Shown here piece after piece: positions 51,101-57,814 of a DNA stretch of 64,000 nucleotides. Source of the DNA: Hyposmocoma kahamanoa (taxonomy: Eukaryota > Arthropoda > Insecta > Lepidoptera > Cosmopterigidae). Under the pieces are notes generated by a model, which saw nothing but the letters and a program-made list of their open reading frames with translations, was not told the DNA's origin and made no database searches. The number at the start of each line of letters is the position of its first letter. The first letter of the stretch is position 1. The stretch covers positions 2,185,565-2,249,564 of the forward strand of contig NW_020653718.1 in the NCBI RefSeq assembly GCF_003589595.1. Reading direction: 5' to 3'. The translations under genes and the position numbers were made by a program.

Positions 51101-54100
51101 TAATTTTGTTTATTAAAACTGATTTAATATAGTTCAACTGTTTTTCTTTCATCTATAATAACGCACACACTCAACACCATTTTCCTCACTGTACTGAGGT
51201 GAAAAGTTGTGGGTTTCGCTCGGTAACAAAATTTTTTTGCGTATCGTACCTTGAAACCCTCGCTATGCTCAATATTCTATTTCTGAACTACCAGCGAAGC
51301 TCTCAATCTTGGGGTCCTTCTCTTGCTCAAGTGCTTGTAAGCGCTCGCATCAAACAAGCCTTGCATAACGAATAACAATTCTCTCCAATCTTAAGCATTT
51401 ACAATCAATAAAAGGTATACTCCTATGTCTGCCTACACACAGTAAGGATCAATGCACCTACCTGTCGTCTGACTGAAAAACCAACTGCTTGGACATCAGC
51501 TGTGACCAACACGATCCTGGTATCTCCTTTTTTAAAAATAAATGCACGTGAGTGTTGTCTTAAATGAATACCTGCACCACTTTGACCGAAATCTGCATAA
51601 CCCATCTGTGGAAAAAAACACAATTTCAAAGTCAAAGAATCATCTATGCCATAGGTGAAATAAATTTACACTGGAAAATGTCACTTTTAGGCTCGTTCAC
51701 TATGGTGACTTTCCTGAGAAGAGCGAGCAAGAAACTCTAGGCAATGCTCTTTTCAAATAAACGTAAATGTCATGGAATACACTTTGAATCAAATTTGCGT
51801 GGAATCTAGAGCCGTATCGTCTGCCCGTGCATCAATCTAACACGTAGTTTTCAATTTTGTAAAATTACTTTTCAACTAAAATATTTTTAATGTAGTTTTT
51901 AAACTTAAGAAATGATAATCTAATATATACTCCGGAATCTTATTGTAAAAACGTATACAGTTCCCCATAAAAGAGTCATTGACCTTGCTTAAACGAAATC
52001 GTGGTACCATGAGTTTGGACTGAGCTCTAAGGTCAATGTTATGAATATCTTGTTTCTTAATGAAACTATGTATGAAGAATCGCTCGTTTTTGCAATACAA
52101 ATATCGTTTGTATGTATGCCGCTTTACCCCACATGAGAATCCCATACGACATTATACTTTTGAAGTAACTAAAGTAGATAATCTATTCTGCCGTCCTTTG
52201 CTAAAAGGACGCAGGTGACATTTTTTACTAAAAATGAGTTACGTATACTGCCGTGTTCAGGAAAAAAAGGGGCATCTGCCCCTATTTTTATTTTTTTCCT
52301 ATGTGAATTAGGTAAGGAGTTACCGTAAGAGAAAGGGGCGTAAGTACCGACACTTTTATGGTCGAATTAAGATAAATGGACGCATTTACAAAACAACTTT
52401 GTTAAAATTAATTGAAAAGGCGTAATTGCGTATATACGGCACTTCGTTTTAACACATTTCAATCGGTTAAGTAACACGCTTGATATTACTTTGGTGACTT
52501 GGACGCATCTGCCATTATGACTAAACAGAAAGAGCGCTAGTGACCACATGCGCCTTTTCAATCAAGTATTTCTGCTAATTTCTAAGTCGCATATGGTATT
52601 AGCGTTTATTTTTGCATTAGGTTAGATAATTTTCATGGTAATACTACGTTGCAAGGACGCAAGTACACACAAGTGCCCTTCCTTCTTAGCACTTTAGAAA
52701 AAAGGGTGTGGGAGGGAGGGACGCATTGATATTCGGTCAGTTGCGCCCTGAGCGCAAGTAACTTATGCGCAAGTTACGTAAAGTAAGAGTTTTGTGTTTT
52801 ATACAATTTATGTATTTACATTCTTGAAATGTCTGTTTCTAAACAGTGTTTAATTCATGTCATAAAATAAACAACACAACAATTTGAAATCACATTTCAT
52901 ACCATAAGCATTTTGTTCTAGTTTTTGAAATATTTTCAATGGTTGTAGGTATACTCGTATTACTATAGTAGAAAATATTGAATTATGAAAGTAAATATTT
53001 AATATATACAGCACTATTACTAAATGTATCGATGTGATTATATAAAGTAGTAAATAAGGTCCTTATTACCTAAAGGTATTTATATATATTATATAATATT
53101 GTTGCAGTCAAGAGACATGAAACGTTTTCGTGGTTTTATATTACTTTCTAAGGCATTAAACAATCAAGACAATACTCGAGAAAGCTTGATAAATTCAGAG
53201 AAGGAAGTAGTTGGAAACTGCTTTGATATGGATGTAGACTAAAGCTTTTTGAACGACAATACGGAGATGTTCGAAAAATCGCCCATGCCTGACCATTGAC
53301 TTACAAATAAATGGACGACGGGTCTAATACAAAAACCACAAAAAAAATGTCTCAAGTCAACCTATTTAAACGTAGTGACATGTAAAGGAATATGAAAAAG
53401 CTAAAACGTTGAATTTAAATTGTAATGCCACCGCAGTACTGTCTAATTTTGCTTGCTTCGCTGTCAGTCGAACAAACGAAGACTAAAGCGTGAATGACGC
53501 TCTGTATACGATTTTAACGCCCTATAAGTTCGGACACTTTTTAGCGCGGACCCGACGTCCGTATAATTGTAAGTCAATGTGCCTGACATACATTTTAACA
53601 ATAATAGGTCAATTCACGATCCCTTAAGAATCGAAATCCACCCTGAATTTTGCACTGCGTCAGATGCCAATGAAAGCATATCAGGAGCAGAGAATTTCGT
53701 TAACATTCAGTGTAATAATGTACATAGCAGAAAAAAACAACATGATCCTAGGCAACGTGCTATAAAAAGAACGAGCGGTAGGATCTCTACATAGCTACTT
53801 CAGCAGCAGGACCACGTCTGACGACGTTTTCAACTCAGACTATTCAATTATTTTGTTCAGTTGTTATCAATTATTTAAATACGTACATTTTTTTATAAAA
53901 ACTAATAATTTTTCTCATGTTTAGTTAGAGTTTTACGTAAACGTATCGTGCTACGAATCGTGCTATGTGCCCTTTCGTCTTATTATTGCACTAACGATAT
54001 AGTTATCGTATCGAAAAGGTATAAGTGGTTCCTTGCGCCCATGTTACCTAGTATTGAGTATTTTACGAACATTTTCTTACTAAGATGAAAAGAAAAAAGG

Positions 54101-54963
54101 TTAATAATTAAAAATTGAGCATAAATAATTAAATATTTTATTTTTACAATAACGTAAACATTACATTTTACATTATATGCTTATGCATATAATGTAATTA
54201 CATTGCATTTGCAGCAACTATCTTGTCTGTTCGTTTGGCGACAGCAGACATTTTTCATTGTTTTTTCTTTGAACATTATTTTCTCGGATTTGACTTTCTG
54301 TCACAAGCGCCCTTTTACTTAACGGCGGCAGTATTCTAGTAGTAAGTATATTATTATTCTGGGTTTCTATTATTGTATTACAAGCCCAAACTTTTAAATT
54401 ATCTTATTGCAATTCAAAGTTATCATTTCTCATTTGTACTACTAATGTAGAAGGAAGATGTTATGTTACAACAACGGTATTTAAAATGCAAAAACTTACA
54501 AAAATACTTACAAATAGGAAATGAAACTATTTTTCCGGATTTAAATCGCGTATATTTGTTTTTTGAAACAAACCGAGTCAACCGTGACCATGGGACCTGT
54601 AAAGGGCCCGAAACGTCGGTTTGTTTGAAAAAACAAATATACGCGATTTAAATCCGGAAAAATAGTTTCATTTCCTATGTGTAACAATCGCGAAAACCTA
54701 AGAACTCGATAAATACTTACAAAATTAATCTCAACACAAGGCCCAGTCATATCAGCTATACCAACTCCAACTTCATACAACATGTCCTCTGGCAAATCGG
54801 TAACAGGATCTGAGGTGGTGGTGGATTCCGTAGTTGGACCTTCCGTGGTCGTATCATCATCGTCACTATCATTTACTAATAGGATAATAGTAGCTGTTAA
54901 CCCACCAATGACAGCCAGGACTGTTATTGTTATCACAATTTTCCCTGTCAAAGATATCGCCAT
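29995..54963 (-). CDS. CDase: Neutral ceramidase, complete, 14 coding exons
   Basis: Hydrolyses ceramide to sphingosine and fatty acid at the cell surface or outside the cell. CDS = join of 54721-54963, 51462-51605, 49908-50084, 48354-48481, 46439-46637, 45689-45895, 39161-39280, 38377-38466, 36633-36746, 35210-35437, 34746-34841, 33571-33738, 32359-32471 and 29995-30187 on the minus strand. This is 2220 nt, 739 residues plus TAG, in the family range (about 700-780). All introns are GT-AG with matching phases. Residues 8-30 are a hydrophobic anchor, about 34-53 an acidic and Ser/Thr-rich stalk, about 62-580 the amidase domain, and the rest the Ig-like C-terminal domain. Expected zinc and catalytic residues are present: His153/155 (GTHTHS), His262 and Ser265 (NWFAVHTTSMN), Glu504 (PGEPTTM), and Tyr539 or Tyr542 (NEYIHY). 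Residue roles follow the known human and Pseudomonas enzymes. No break was seen. Confidence 0.95.
30335..30530 (-). repeat. tRNA-headed SINE T1
   Basis: On the reverse strand, CCGTGGCTTAGTTGGTATAG (A-box-like) and CGGTTTGAATCCGACCGG (B-box) form a tRNA-like head, followed by TTCGATCTTTGTATTAATAA and a body ending near 30,335. Relics at 10,765-10,845, 33,890-34,020, 38,690-38,800, 47,433-47,495 and 63,925-64,000. Confidence 0.72.
30916..31133 (+). repeat. Fold-back retroposon G, duplication TAAAACCATATT
   Basis: About 218-bp near-palindrome centred on GGTTGACAGTCAACC. Flanked by the 11-12-bp direct repeat (T)AAAACCATATT at 30,904-30,915 and 31,133-31,144. In ceramidase intron 13. Confidence 0.8.
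32215..32320 (+). repeat. SINE T2 body
   Basis: TTTATTTCTCTCGTGAGTTT, GGGTGCAATTTGTTGTTG and CATCCGCGATACAGGGTTTC match the bodies at 50,870-51,060 and 62,683-62,885. The tRNA-like head is missing. Confidence 0.6.
32359..32471 (-). CDS. CDase: Ceramidase exon 13
   Basis: Encodes VAANPRNDLKQESTHAAIER then GNWEVIATDADWETK, the family's A-N-P-R-N and D-x-D-W-E-T. Acceptor TTCTCAG, donor GTAAGT. Ends in phase 2. Confidence 0.95.
32583..32820 (+). repeat. SINE-like repeat S
   Basis: Forward copy: GGTGGTAAGCGACACGCCTG, ACATAAGTTGACAAGTCCAA and TTGGCGGCAGAAATAGATAA. In ceramidase intron 12. Confidence 0.65.
33571..33738 (-). CDS. CDase: Ceramidase exon 12, start of C-terminal domain
   Basis: Encodes GGDVPAGPEPEDNRGRAISV then VDSSPLGRSFGDVLSQP; the P-x-G-R-x-F-G-D-V motif is conserved. 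The acceptor TTTTGAAG is purine-rich next to the AG, weaker than the others. Donor GTAAGT. Confidence 0.92.
33890..34020 (-). repeat. SINE T1 relic
   Basis: TTTATTTTATTGAATACCGT, CTCCACTAGTTTGTAATTAT and a decayed tRNA-like head with CACCGCTCTT. In ceramidase intron 11. Confidence 0.45.
34100..34290 (+). repeat. Interspersed repeat shared with 35,560-35,715
   Basis: TTAGTACCAATTGGTGCACC...CTACTCCAACTTCTAGTGAT...AAATCAACTAGATGGCGCTT parallels TTAGTCCTTATAGGTACACC...CTACTCTAATTTCTAG...AATCAATTAGATGGCGTTTG. Confidence 0.5.
34746..34841 (-). CDS. CDase: Ceramidase exon 11
   Basis: Encodes IQRYEAASTIYGPYTLDIFL and a helix. Q-R-Y-E-A-A-S-T-I-Y-G-P-x-T-L is nearly invariant in the family. Acceptor TTTTACAG, donor GTATGA. 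Confidence 0.95.
35030..35160 (+). repeat. RTE-like LINE 3' end
   Basis: CGAAATGGCGCGCATTGGGA, GAGGCCTATGTTCATCAGTG and GCGATAGGCTGATGATAATG match the very common lepidopteran RTE 3' end (A-H-W...E-A-Y-V-Q-Q-W). In ceramidase intron 10. Confidence 0.55.
35210..35437 (-). CDS. CDase: Ceramidase exon 10, PGEPTTM and NEYIHY
   Basis: Encodes PWHPRIVSVSLIWLGDFVIA, GVPGEPTTMAGRRMKD and GLTNEYIHYVATFEEYQ. The Glu and one Tyr correspond to zinc ligands of the family. Acceptor TTTTCAG, donor GTAAGT. Confidence 0.95.
35560..35715 (+). repeat. Interspersed repeat shared with 34,100-34,290
   Basis: Second copy of that family, in ceramidase intron 9, just before a LINE fragment. Confidence 0.5.
35735..35930 (+). 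pseudogene. LINE ORF2 C-terminal fragment
   Basis: Frame reads KLMVPRFRLTKVNDYFMGKY then FYNKI, related to the minus-strand fragment at 51,870-52,145 (KLMVPRFRLSKVNDSFMGNC). It is followed near 36,000 by a shared GAAAAGAGCA...GTCTTTCTTC tail region. Confidence 0.6.
36255..36390 (+). mobile_element. Palindromic MITE of 136 bp
   Basis: GTCCACTTGCACTAAACCTA at the left and TTAGTGCAAGGGGAC inverted at the right; a second perfect stem inside, AAGACACTCTTA...TAAGAGTGTCTT. In ceramidase intron 9. Confidence 0.7.
36633..36746 (-). CDS. CDase: Ceramidase exon 9
   Basis: Encodes GTVTGNDLLDYITAIAMNAT then CHAPKPILLATGR; the C-H-x-P-K-P-I-L-L-x-T-G motif is conserved. Acceptor ATTTCAG, donor GTAAGT. 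Confidence 0.95.
36876..37010 (+). repeat. Inverted-repeat element with ATCGTGCAATATTATTTAAT core
   Basis: ACTACGTAATTTCCGTGG and its inverted form CCACGGCATTACGTAGT bound a core shared with 45,549-45,678, including the stem ATCGTGCAAT...ACACGAT. Confidence 0.6.
37045..37320 (-). repeat. SINE-like repeat S
   Basis: Reverse copy with a rearranged middle: TCTCAGGGTGACGGACGCAG, AGGCGTGTCGCTTACCACCA, and later GGAACGCAGTAATGCTAACA in ceramidase intron 8. Confidence 0.55.
37445..37730 (+). pseudogene. LINE ORF2 C-terminal fragment
   Basis: Reads MALDLIDKRGKRLIGDSELV, then LEHRRKVAAARY, a shift, and NLIPSSPFHHRETRRGLRLR. The F-H-H-R-E-T-R-R-G block is usual near the C-terminus of a common lepidopteran LINE group. 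Confidence 0.55.
37858..38270 (-). repeat. LINE 3' end with (TTTC)n tail
   Basis: On the plus strand AAAGAAAGAAAGAAAGAAAC is the reversed tail, followed by CATTTATTCGGCTATTATAA and a 3'-UTR-like stretch (AGCCGAAAAGGCTAGCCAGC). Probably a 5'-truncated LINE. Confidence 0.45.
38377..38466 (-). CDS. CDase: Ceramidase exon 8
   Basis: Encodes CVAAMGYSFASGTIDGANTL; M-G-Y-S-F-A-x-G-T-x-D-G is a family signature. Acceptor TTTTTTAG, donor GTGGGT. Confidence 0.95.
38690..38800 (-). repeat. SINE T1 relic with tRNA-like head
   Basis: GTTTGTTATAATTTATTAAT, then TTCTTTCGATCCTGCTGGAT and TTGAACCAACGTC (B-box region). In ceramidase intron 7. Confidence 0.5.
39161..39280 (-). CDS. CDase: Ceramidase exon 7
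   Basis: Encodes EVLSSPGQELTGELAVVHQF then VEFSEETVAKYDTITK. The preceding intron is 6.4 kb and holds the LINE-in-transposon nest. Acceptor TTTCAG, donor GTTTGT. Confidence 0.93.
39440..39776 (+). pseudogene. Transposase N-terminal half (helix-turn-helix)
   Basis: DHGQFTSPSHAQRRGRQRLP then VEIEEEIFDFFE in one frame; NPRASTRDAARRFEVSQYAV in the next; DADAAPHRAFCEWLIAHPTA in a third, so frameshifts fall near 39,585 and 39,690. It continues at 44,007. Confidence 0.8.
39959..42772 (-). pseudogene. LINE ORF2 (endonuclease/RT), two nonsense codons only
   Basis: One continuous frame of 938 codons broken by TAA at 41,786-41,788 and TAG at 40,880-40,882. Endonuclease: TFNCKNVKRSAECV, ALQETWLL, LILGDFNAH, WLDHCLV and FWSDHFPL. 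RT: GKSPGHDSL, NYRPISLATITAKVLDSVLE, FGFQAGLSTESA, FLDISRAFDMV, GVRQGGLTSPTLFNLYVNDL, YADDMVLLAPS and YLGHIV. The C-terminus has the CSASGMFAEARIDDFYAIMR block shared with the two truncated copies. The few lesions suggest a fairly recent insertion. Confidence 0.9.
42786..43990 (-). pseudogene. LINE ORF1, frameshifted
   Basis: Three overlapping frames: 43,990-43,445 begins near MVLNAEVDTLKCNKCNIVIC (C-x-x-C pair) and shows PIFVARDLNKLPPISFDHVD then a coiled region; 43,512-42,946 is Pro/Thr-rich and ends with IYISNVHLDTQENDIKSYIE; 42,977-42,786 completes the last domain (KLYVSQQKLEFFLNDKLWPD). At least two frameshifts. Resembles ORF1 proteins of widespread lepidopteran LINEs; function presumably RNA binding. 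Confidence 0.72.
44007..44632 (+). pseudogene. Transposase C-terminal half, DDE domain
   Basis: Reads RTDEALFTRVGLYNQHN, a TAA stop at 44,066-44,068, HWWSFRNPHMIRETYHQVRF, then an intact 178-residue stretch. Catalytic D in TDEA, D in FQQDGAPPHYA and D in SPDLTPCDFFLWG, with 41 residues between the last two. D,D41D spacing is reported for rosa-like elements. Confidence 0.85.
45219..45283. repeat. Hairpin AAAGTGGTCCTTCGA...TTCGAAGGACCACTTT
   Basis: 14-16-bp stem with a GGCGGATCATCC-containing loop in ceramidase intron 6. The AAAGTGGTCC end recurs at 62,410 and 63,435. Confidence 0.55.
45549..45678 (+). repeat. Related inverted-repeat element abutting ceramidase exon 6
   Basis: Core ATTTTTTATCGTGCAATATT identical to 36,918 onward. 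Similarity runs to CCGAGAATGACCG at about 45,678, ten bases from the exon-6 donor at 45,688. Confidence 0.6.
45689..45895 (-). CDS. CDase: Ceramidase exon 6
   Basis: Encodes PEIVAGFFSANLGDVSPNIR and ALGPGDDMFESTRIIG, both conserved. Acceptor TTTTTCAG, donor GTAAGA. An interspersed repeat ends only about 10 bp past the donor. Confidence 0.95.
46439..46637 (-). CDS. CDase: Ceramidase exon 5, catalytic Ser
   Basis: Encodes NWFAVHTTSMNMTNHLISSD. By family knowledge the Ser of T-S-M-N is the nucleophile and the preceding His a zinc ligand. Acceptor CTTCCAG, donor GTAAGT. Most relatives have PTS where this copy has TTS. Confidence 0.95.
46792..47221 (+). mobile_element. Inverted-repeat element, long copy
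   Basis: GATTATCACTAATATCAGGT...TACCACGGTATGACTTCTTT at the left and the inverted sequence at the right (about 50-bp TIRs). Inside: CTTTAAGAGCAGACATATCT, shared with 63,176-63,360. In ceramidase intron 4. Confidence 0.75.
47225..48135 (+). repeat. Interspersed repeat F, split by later insertions
   Basis: Pieces at 47,225-47,425 and 48,040-48,135 match the 421-765 family in order. Between them lie a SINE piece, a hAT-like MITE (47,552-47,779) and an inverted repeat of the SINE end, consistent with stacked insertions. Confidence 0.5.
47552..47779 (-). mobile_element. hAT-like MITE, short subtype, TSD ATTGAAAC
   Basis: Reverse orientation relative to 17,687. Exact duplication ATTGAAAC at 47,544-47,551 and 47,780-47,787. 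In ceramidase intron 4. Confidence 0.93.
48354..48481 (-). CDS. CDase: Ceramidase exon 4
   Basis: Encodes SIINAHENIVPARLFYGETQ then KNAHMNRSPFSYDNNP; the N-x-N-R-S-P-x-x-Y-x-x-N-P motif is conserved. Acceptor ATTACAG, donor GTAAGT. Ends in phase 2. Confidence 0.95.
48655..49295 (-). repeat. SINE-like repeat S interrupted by a LINE fragment
   Basis: The parts at 48,655-48,727 and 49,113-49,295 are the two ends of one reverse S copy. A 5'-truncated LINE (48,728-49,112) sits between them at GCCAAGCAGTAAT. Confidence 0.65.
48728..49112 (-). pseudogene. 5'-truncated LINE of the same group
   Basis: Reversed A/T tail at 48,728-48,760 then TTGTTTATTTCAGACAACTA. The minus strand encodes FCSASGMFAGAAVDDFYDIM, cognate to the ORF2 C-terminus of the 39,777-44,006 element. 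Inserted into a SINE-like repeat S. Confidence 0.72.
49295..49797 (+). repeat. Repeat P, fullest copy
   Basis: Runs from CTCAGTACAGAGTACTAAAA through AAACCGACCTCAAAAGTACG to TCTTGAAGTCGGTTAAAAAA. Lies in ceramidase intron 3. Confidence 0.65.
49908..50084 (-). CDS. CDase: Ceramidase exon 3, zinc His motif
   Basis: Encodes RNVILTGTHTHSAPGGHLVD; the THTH histidines are zinc ligands in this family. Acceptor ATTTTAG, donor GTAAGA, phase 0 at both ends. Confidence 0.95.
50205..50335 (-). repeat. SINE-like repeat S, partial
   Basis: GGTGAAATTACAGACACATG, TCAGGGTGTCGGGCGCAGTG and AAAAGCTCTGAGTGGCG in ceramidase intron 2. Confidence 0.6.
50609..50782 (+). mobile_element. Palindromic MITE Q
   Basis: GGGTCGTATTCCAGAACTCT at the left and AGTTCTGGAATACGACTC at the right. 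In ceramidase intron 2. It folds on itself along most of its length. Confidence 0.7.
50870..51060 (-). repeat. tRNA-headed SINE T2
   Basis: Reverse strand: CTGCCTCCGTGGCCGAACGG (A-box), GTCCCGGGTTCGATTCCCAG (B-box), then ATTTATTTCTCTCGTGAGTT and ACAGGGTTTCCCTAGTGCGG. The head resembles a tRNA, but the continuing repeat body shows it is a SINE. Confidence 0.75.
51462..51605 (-). CDS. CDase: Ceramidase exon 2
   Basis: Forty-eight codons: MGYADFGQSGAGIHLRQHSR then AFIFKKGDTRIVLVTADVQA. The G-Y-A-x-x-x-Q-x-x-x-G-I-H-x-R-x-x-x-R-A block is a neutral ceramidase hallmark. Acceptor TTCCACAG, donor GTAGGT. Confidence 0.95.
51870..52145 (-). pseudogene. LINE ORF2 C-terminal fragment
   Basis: 89-residue frame: FIHSFIKKQDIHNIDLRAQS, then KLMVPRFRLSKVNDSFMGNC and a degenerate helix. 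Typical end of a CR1/Jockey-type ORF2. In ceramidase intron 1. Confidence 0.6.
52180..52800. other. Unassigned stretch with recurring GGACGCA-like motif
   Basis: No ORF or known repeat recognised. GGACGCA or close variants (GGGCGTA, GAGCGCA) recur about seven times, each followed within a few bases by a GT- or TT-containing run. See findings. Confidence 0.3.
53294..53579 (-). mobile_element. hAT-like MITE, long subtype, TSD TGCCTGAC
   Basis: Reverse orientation. Exact duplication TGCCTGAC at 53,286-53,293 and 53,580-53,587. In ceramidase intron 1. Confidence 0.93.
54515..54710 (+). repeat. Fold-back retroposon G next to ceramidase exon-1 donor
   Basis: Inverted arms GAAACTATTTTTCCGGATTT... 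and reverse. Flanked by the 13-bp direct repeat AAATACTTACAAA at 54,502-54,514 and 54,711-54,723. The right-hand repeat contains the exon-1 splice donor (GTAAGTATTT on the minus strand). Confidence 0.8.
54721..54963 (-). CDS. CDase: Ceramidase exon 1: start, membrane anchor, stalk
   Basis: ATG at 54963. Residues 8-30 are strongly hydrophobic (IVITITVLAVIGG...), then DSDDDD and a Thr-rich stretch, then YEVGVGIADMTGPCVEINF, the start of the enzyme domain. The layout predicts a signal anchor plus mucin-like stalk as in vertebrate neutral ceramidase. An open frame runs upstream to 55020, but ATTATCAG just before the ATG could be a 5' UTR acceptor, so this ATG is preferred. Donor GTAAGT at 54720 abuts a retroposon. 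Confidence 0.9.
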
Positions 54964-55020
54964 TTCTGGAACTGATAATAACAAAATTTGTTTCCATATC
55001 CTCTGTTTAAATAAACACAC

Positions 55021-55500
55021 ATAATATTCATTGATTTTGAATCTGTTTTTGTATATATTTTGCTAGGTCAATGTTACACTTCATAATATATATTTTATTT
55101 AATAATTTGCACCACAACACTCACAGCGTCTTTACAAAATAAAGTAATAGAAAAATTACTATTTTTTTTTCCAACTTGCGTCGACAAGCGACCCTAAAGG
55201 AATAATGAGGATTATTGTATATATTATAATTCAATAATCAATCAATTGTAGATAAAAAATATTAATCCTGCCTTTATCGTAAAATTAAAGTGTTTTTATT
55301 TAATACACCGATATAAATGTGACAGTCGCTTAAAACAAAAATTACCGCGCTTAACGAGTACTTCTGCATCCGTTCCTGAACACGATCCGCAAGTCTGGTG
55401 ATTTCAAAAACCGTTGAAGCTGGTGGTACACCGCGCAGCTTTACTCTTTTGTTAGAAGAAATATATACTTTGTTTAGTAGATACTTATGTTCTATTCTAT
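55021..55500. other. Region just upstream of ceramidase coding exon 1
   Basis: AT-rich, no ORF of note. Promoter and 5' UTR exon(s) may lie here or farther upstream. No confident TATA or initiator could be chosen from sequence alone. Confidence 0.35.
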
Positions 55501-55522
55501 ATTAACTATATAACTGTCTCCG

Positions 55523-55640
55523 TTGCCGAATGGTTGAACTGCCGCACAAGGGTCCGATTCCCGGGCCGAGAGAAATATTTGTATGGCCTACATTCATTTC
55601 TTTCGTGAGTTTGGGTGTAATTTGTCAAACTCGAGGCCAA
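55523..55640 (+). repeat. tRNA-headed SINE T2
   Basis: GTTGCCGAATGGTTGAACTG, GGGTCCGATTCCCGGGCCGA, then CATTCATTTCTTTCGTGAGT. Truncated body, upstream of ceramidase. Confidence 0.7.
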
Positions 55641-55837
55641 ACTAAGGAAACTTAACTTATCGTAGAAGATAAAATTTATGTCGCAATGCTCGTTTTAATG
55701 CGTCGCAGCATCGCGCCGGCTAGCTGCGGCAATCTGAGACTACCCTAAGGCGGGCGTAAATTGAGTTTCAATGCTAATTATTCACAACATTTCTATAAAA
55801 TATTTACGTACAATTAAAATAATTATAGATTAGAATA

Positions 55838-56217
55838 CAATAGAATAATTCATTGCAGACCAAGTTCCATAGTAATGTGTATAATAATACAGTAAATTTT
55901 TCTTATGTGCACTGTAGTGCATCCGGCGGCAAGTTCCAGAAGGCGCACACTGCTTTCAAGCCATTACTCGCAATAGGGCTGCCACACTCATGATGCGTGT
56001 GCGCTGCAGAGCTAATAGCATCCTAGCCATTGTTGCCAACAGGCGGTACTGCTCCTATCAACAACGTTAGGTGCCACTACATGAGCGTAGGGTACTTTAG
56101 TAATTTTGTCTTGTACTAACCATAGCACGTAAGAAAAATTTACTATATTACTAACATTACTATGGATCATGGTCTGAAATAAATAATTCTATTCTATTCC
56201 ATTCTATAATTATTAAT
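55838..56217. repeat. Two LINE 3' tails head to head
   Basis: The right end reads GGTCTGAAATAAATAATTCT followed by (ATTCT)n. The left end is the inverted version, AATACAATAGAATAATTCAT...GTTCCATAGTAATGTG. About 75 bp of inverted similarity surrounds about 220 bp of 3'-UTR-like sequence. Confidence 0.6.
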
Positions 56218-57236
56218 AGAAAGATCATGCTAAGAAAAATTCCTTTGTTAAACCGTTTTCAATTTCAGCATACCGTGCCTGATTCTGTAAGTTGATTATA
56301 TTAGTAACAGTTCATGAATACAAAGATGTGTTAGTGTGTTTTTAACATCTGGAAAATATGCCTATGCCACACCAATTTCACGCCGATCACACCGAAGCCT
56401 AATAAAGAATGTGGAACAAAAAGAATTATGCATTCTTAAGTTTTGTTTATTACTGTTTTGGAAAACAAAAAGCCTTGACATATTATAGTATAAACTTCGT
56501 AACTAATTATCTATTGAATGTTTGTGTGATTAAAATAATAATCGTATTTATCTAAGTTAATTAATCCTTTAAAAACATCGAACGTCATAATTATCTAAAA
56601 GATATGTTCAGTGCGCTGGTAAGAATTTAATATCGAAAAAATTACAAAACACTTAATAGATAATTATACATATATGATAATTATACATATAAGTATATAC
56701 AAGACTACTACTTTAAAAGGGAGCAGAGGAAAATAACCTAATCTTCGATTTGATTTTAGAGGGGTATATCCACTTTAAAGTTAAAAATAAAATATTGTAC
56801 GAGTAACTACACGATATATTCAAGCATAGACATTAATCAAAAACATAAAACAATAAAGTTTCCTCGATATATAAAAATCACGAAATGACCTCCAATTTTC
56901 ACATTTTTTCGATTTATCCTCGACATGCTACAGGTTATTAGGACAAAAATTAGATAATTAATTATATTTATGCATGATCGACAACTGTCACTACGGATTT
57001 TTTTAAATCCCTTTAGTTTTAGAGTTATTCCGCTAAAACGAATTTGATACTTTTAATGCGCAAAATTCAACATCTCCTGTCGCATGTCACGCGAACTTCA
57101 GGCATATATTTGTTTCACAAATTTGGGCGGAACCAACGTCAAAATTTTTTTGGCATGATCCCTTTTAATCTGTCAATTATAATTTTATAAACCATATTAC
57201 AAAGGCGCTCTTTTAGTTCCGAACCTATTTCTAATT

Positions 57237-57360
57237 TGTGATTTCAGCGCAAACGAGAGTTGATATTGAAAAAGTTATATAAGGCCCATTTGCCTGATAA
57301 GTTACCAGGTATGAATGGCCCTTATTTCGTATCTATTTCTAGTTATATCCTCGACGATCG
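57237..57360 (-). repeat. Interspersed repeat X, fragment
   Basis: The reverse complement matches the first part of the family: cgatcg...ATAGATACGAAATAAGGGCC...CAACTCTCGTTTGCGCTGAA. Confidence 0.6.
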
Positions 57361-57814
57361 TAGTTCTGTACACTTACTTATAGTGAGTTTTAAAAAAAGA
57401 ACGTTGCATTTTTGCTAATTAAAATATCAAACATGATGCTACTCAAACGCTCTACTGCCTCTTGATTAGTTAAATTAGCTTAAAGATCTTGCAGCCGGGC
57501 CATAATACTTTATTAAAAAAATATATTGGTCAAAATCTTCTTCAATCTTAAAGGATGATCAAAATTTAAGCGGTACTCGGCCAGTTCCATTATACCTCTT
57601 TGGTTTTTTGTTTTGTAACGTTTGTTAGGCTTTTGTCTAATTATATGAAGAGGCTGTATGGTGAACCTTTACCTACCCAAATAAACGTGAGACGTGTGAT
57701 TGAAAAAATCGGGTTTTTTGTCATGGATTGAATAAAATATATATTAAATATTGGTTTTATTTACTCGTAGAAAAAGTATTGTATGCAATCATTACTTATT
57801 TAAGTTTTATGAAA

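Noticed and set aside
54541..55020. 159-codon ORF as the full ceramidase start
   Set aside because: It reads past the exon-1 donor into the adjacent retroposon; only 54,721-54,963 is coding by phase and homology.
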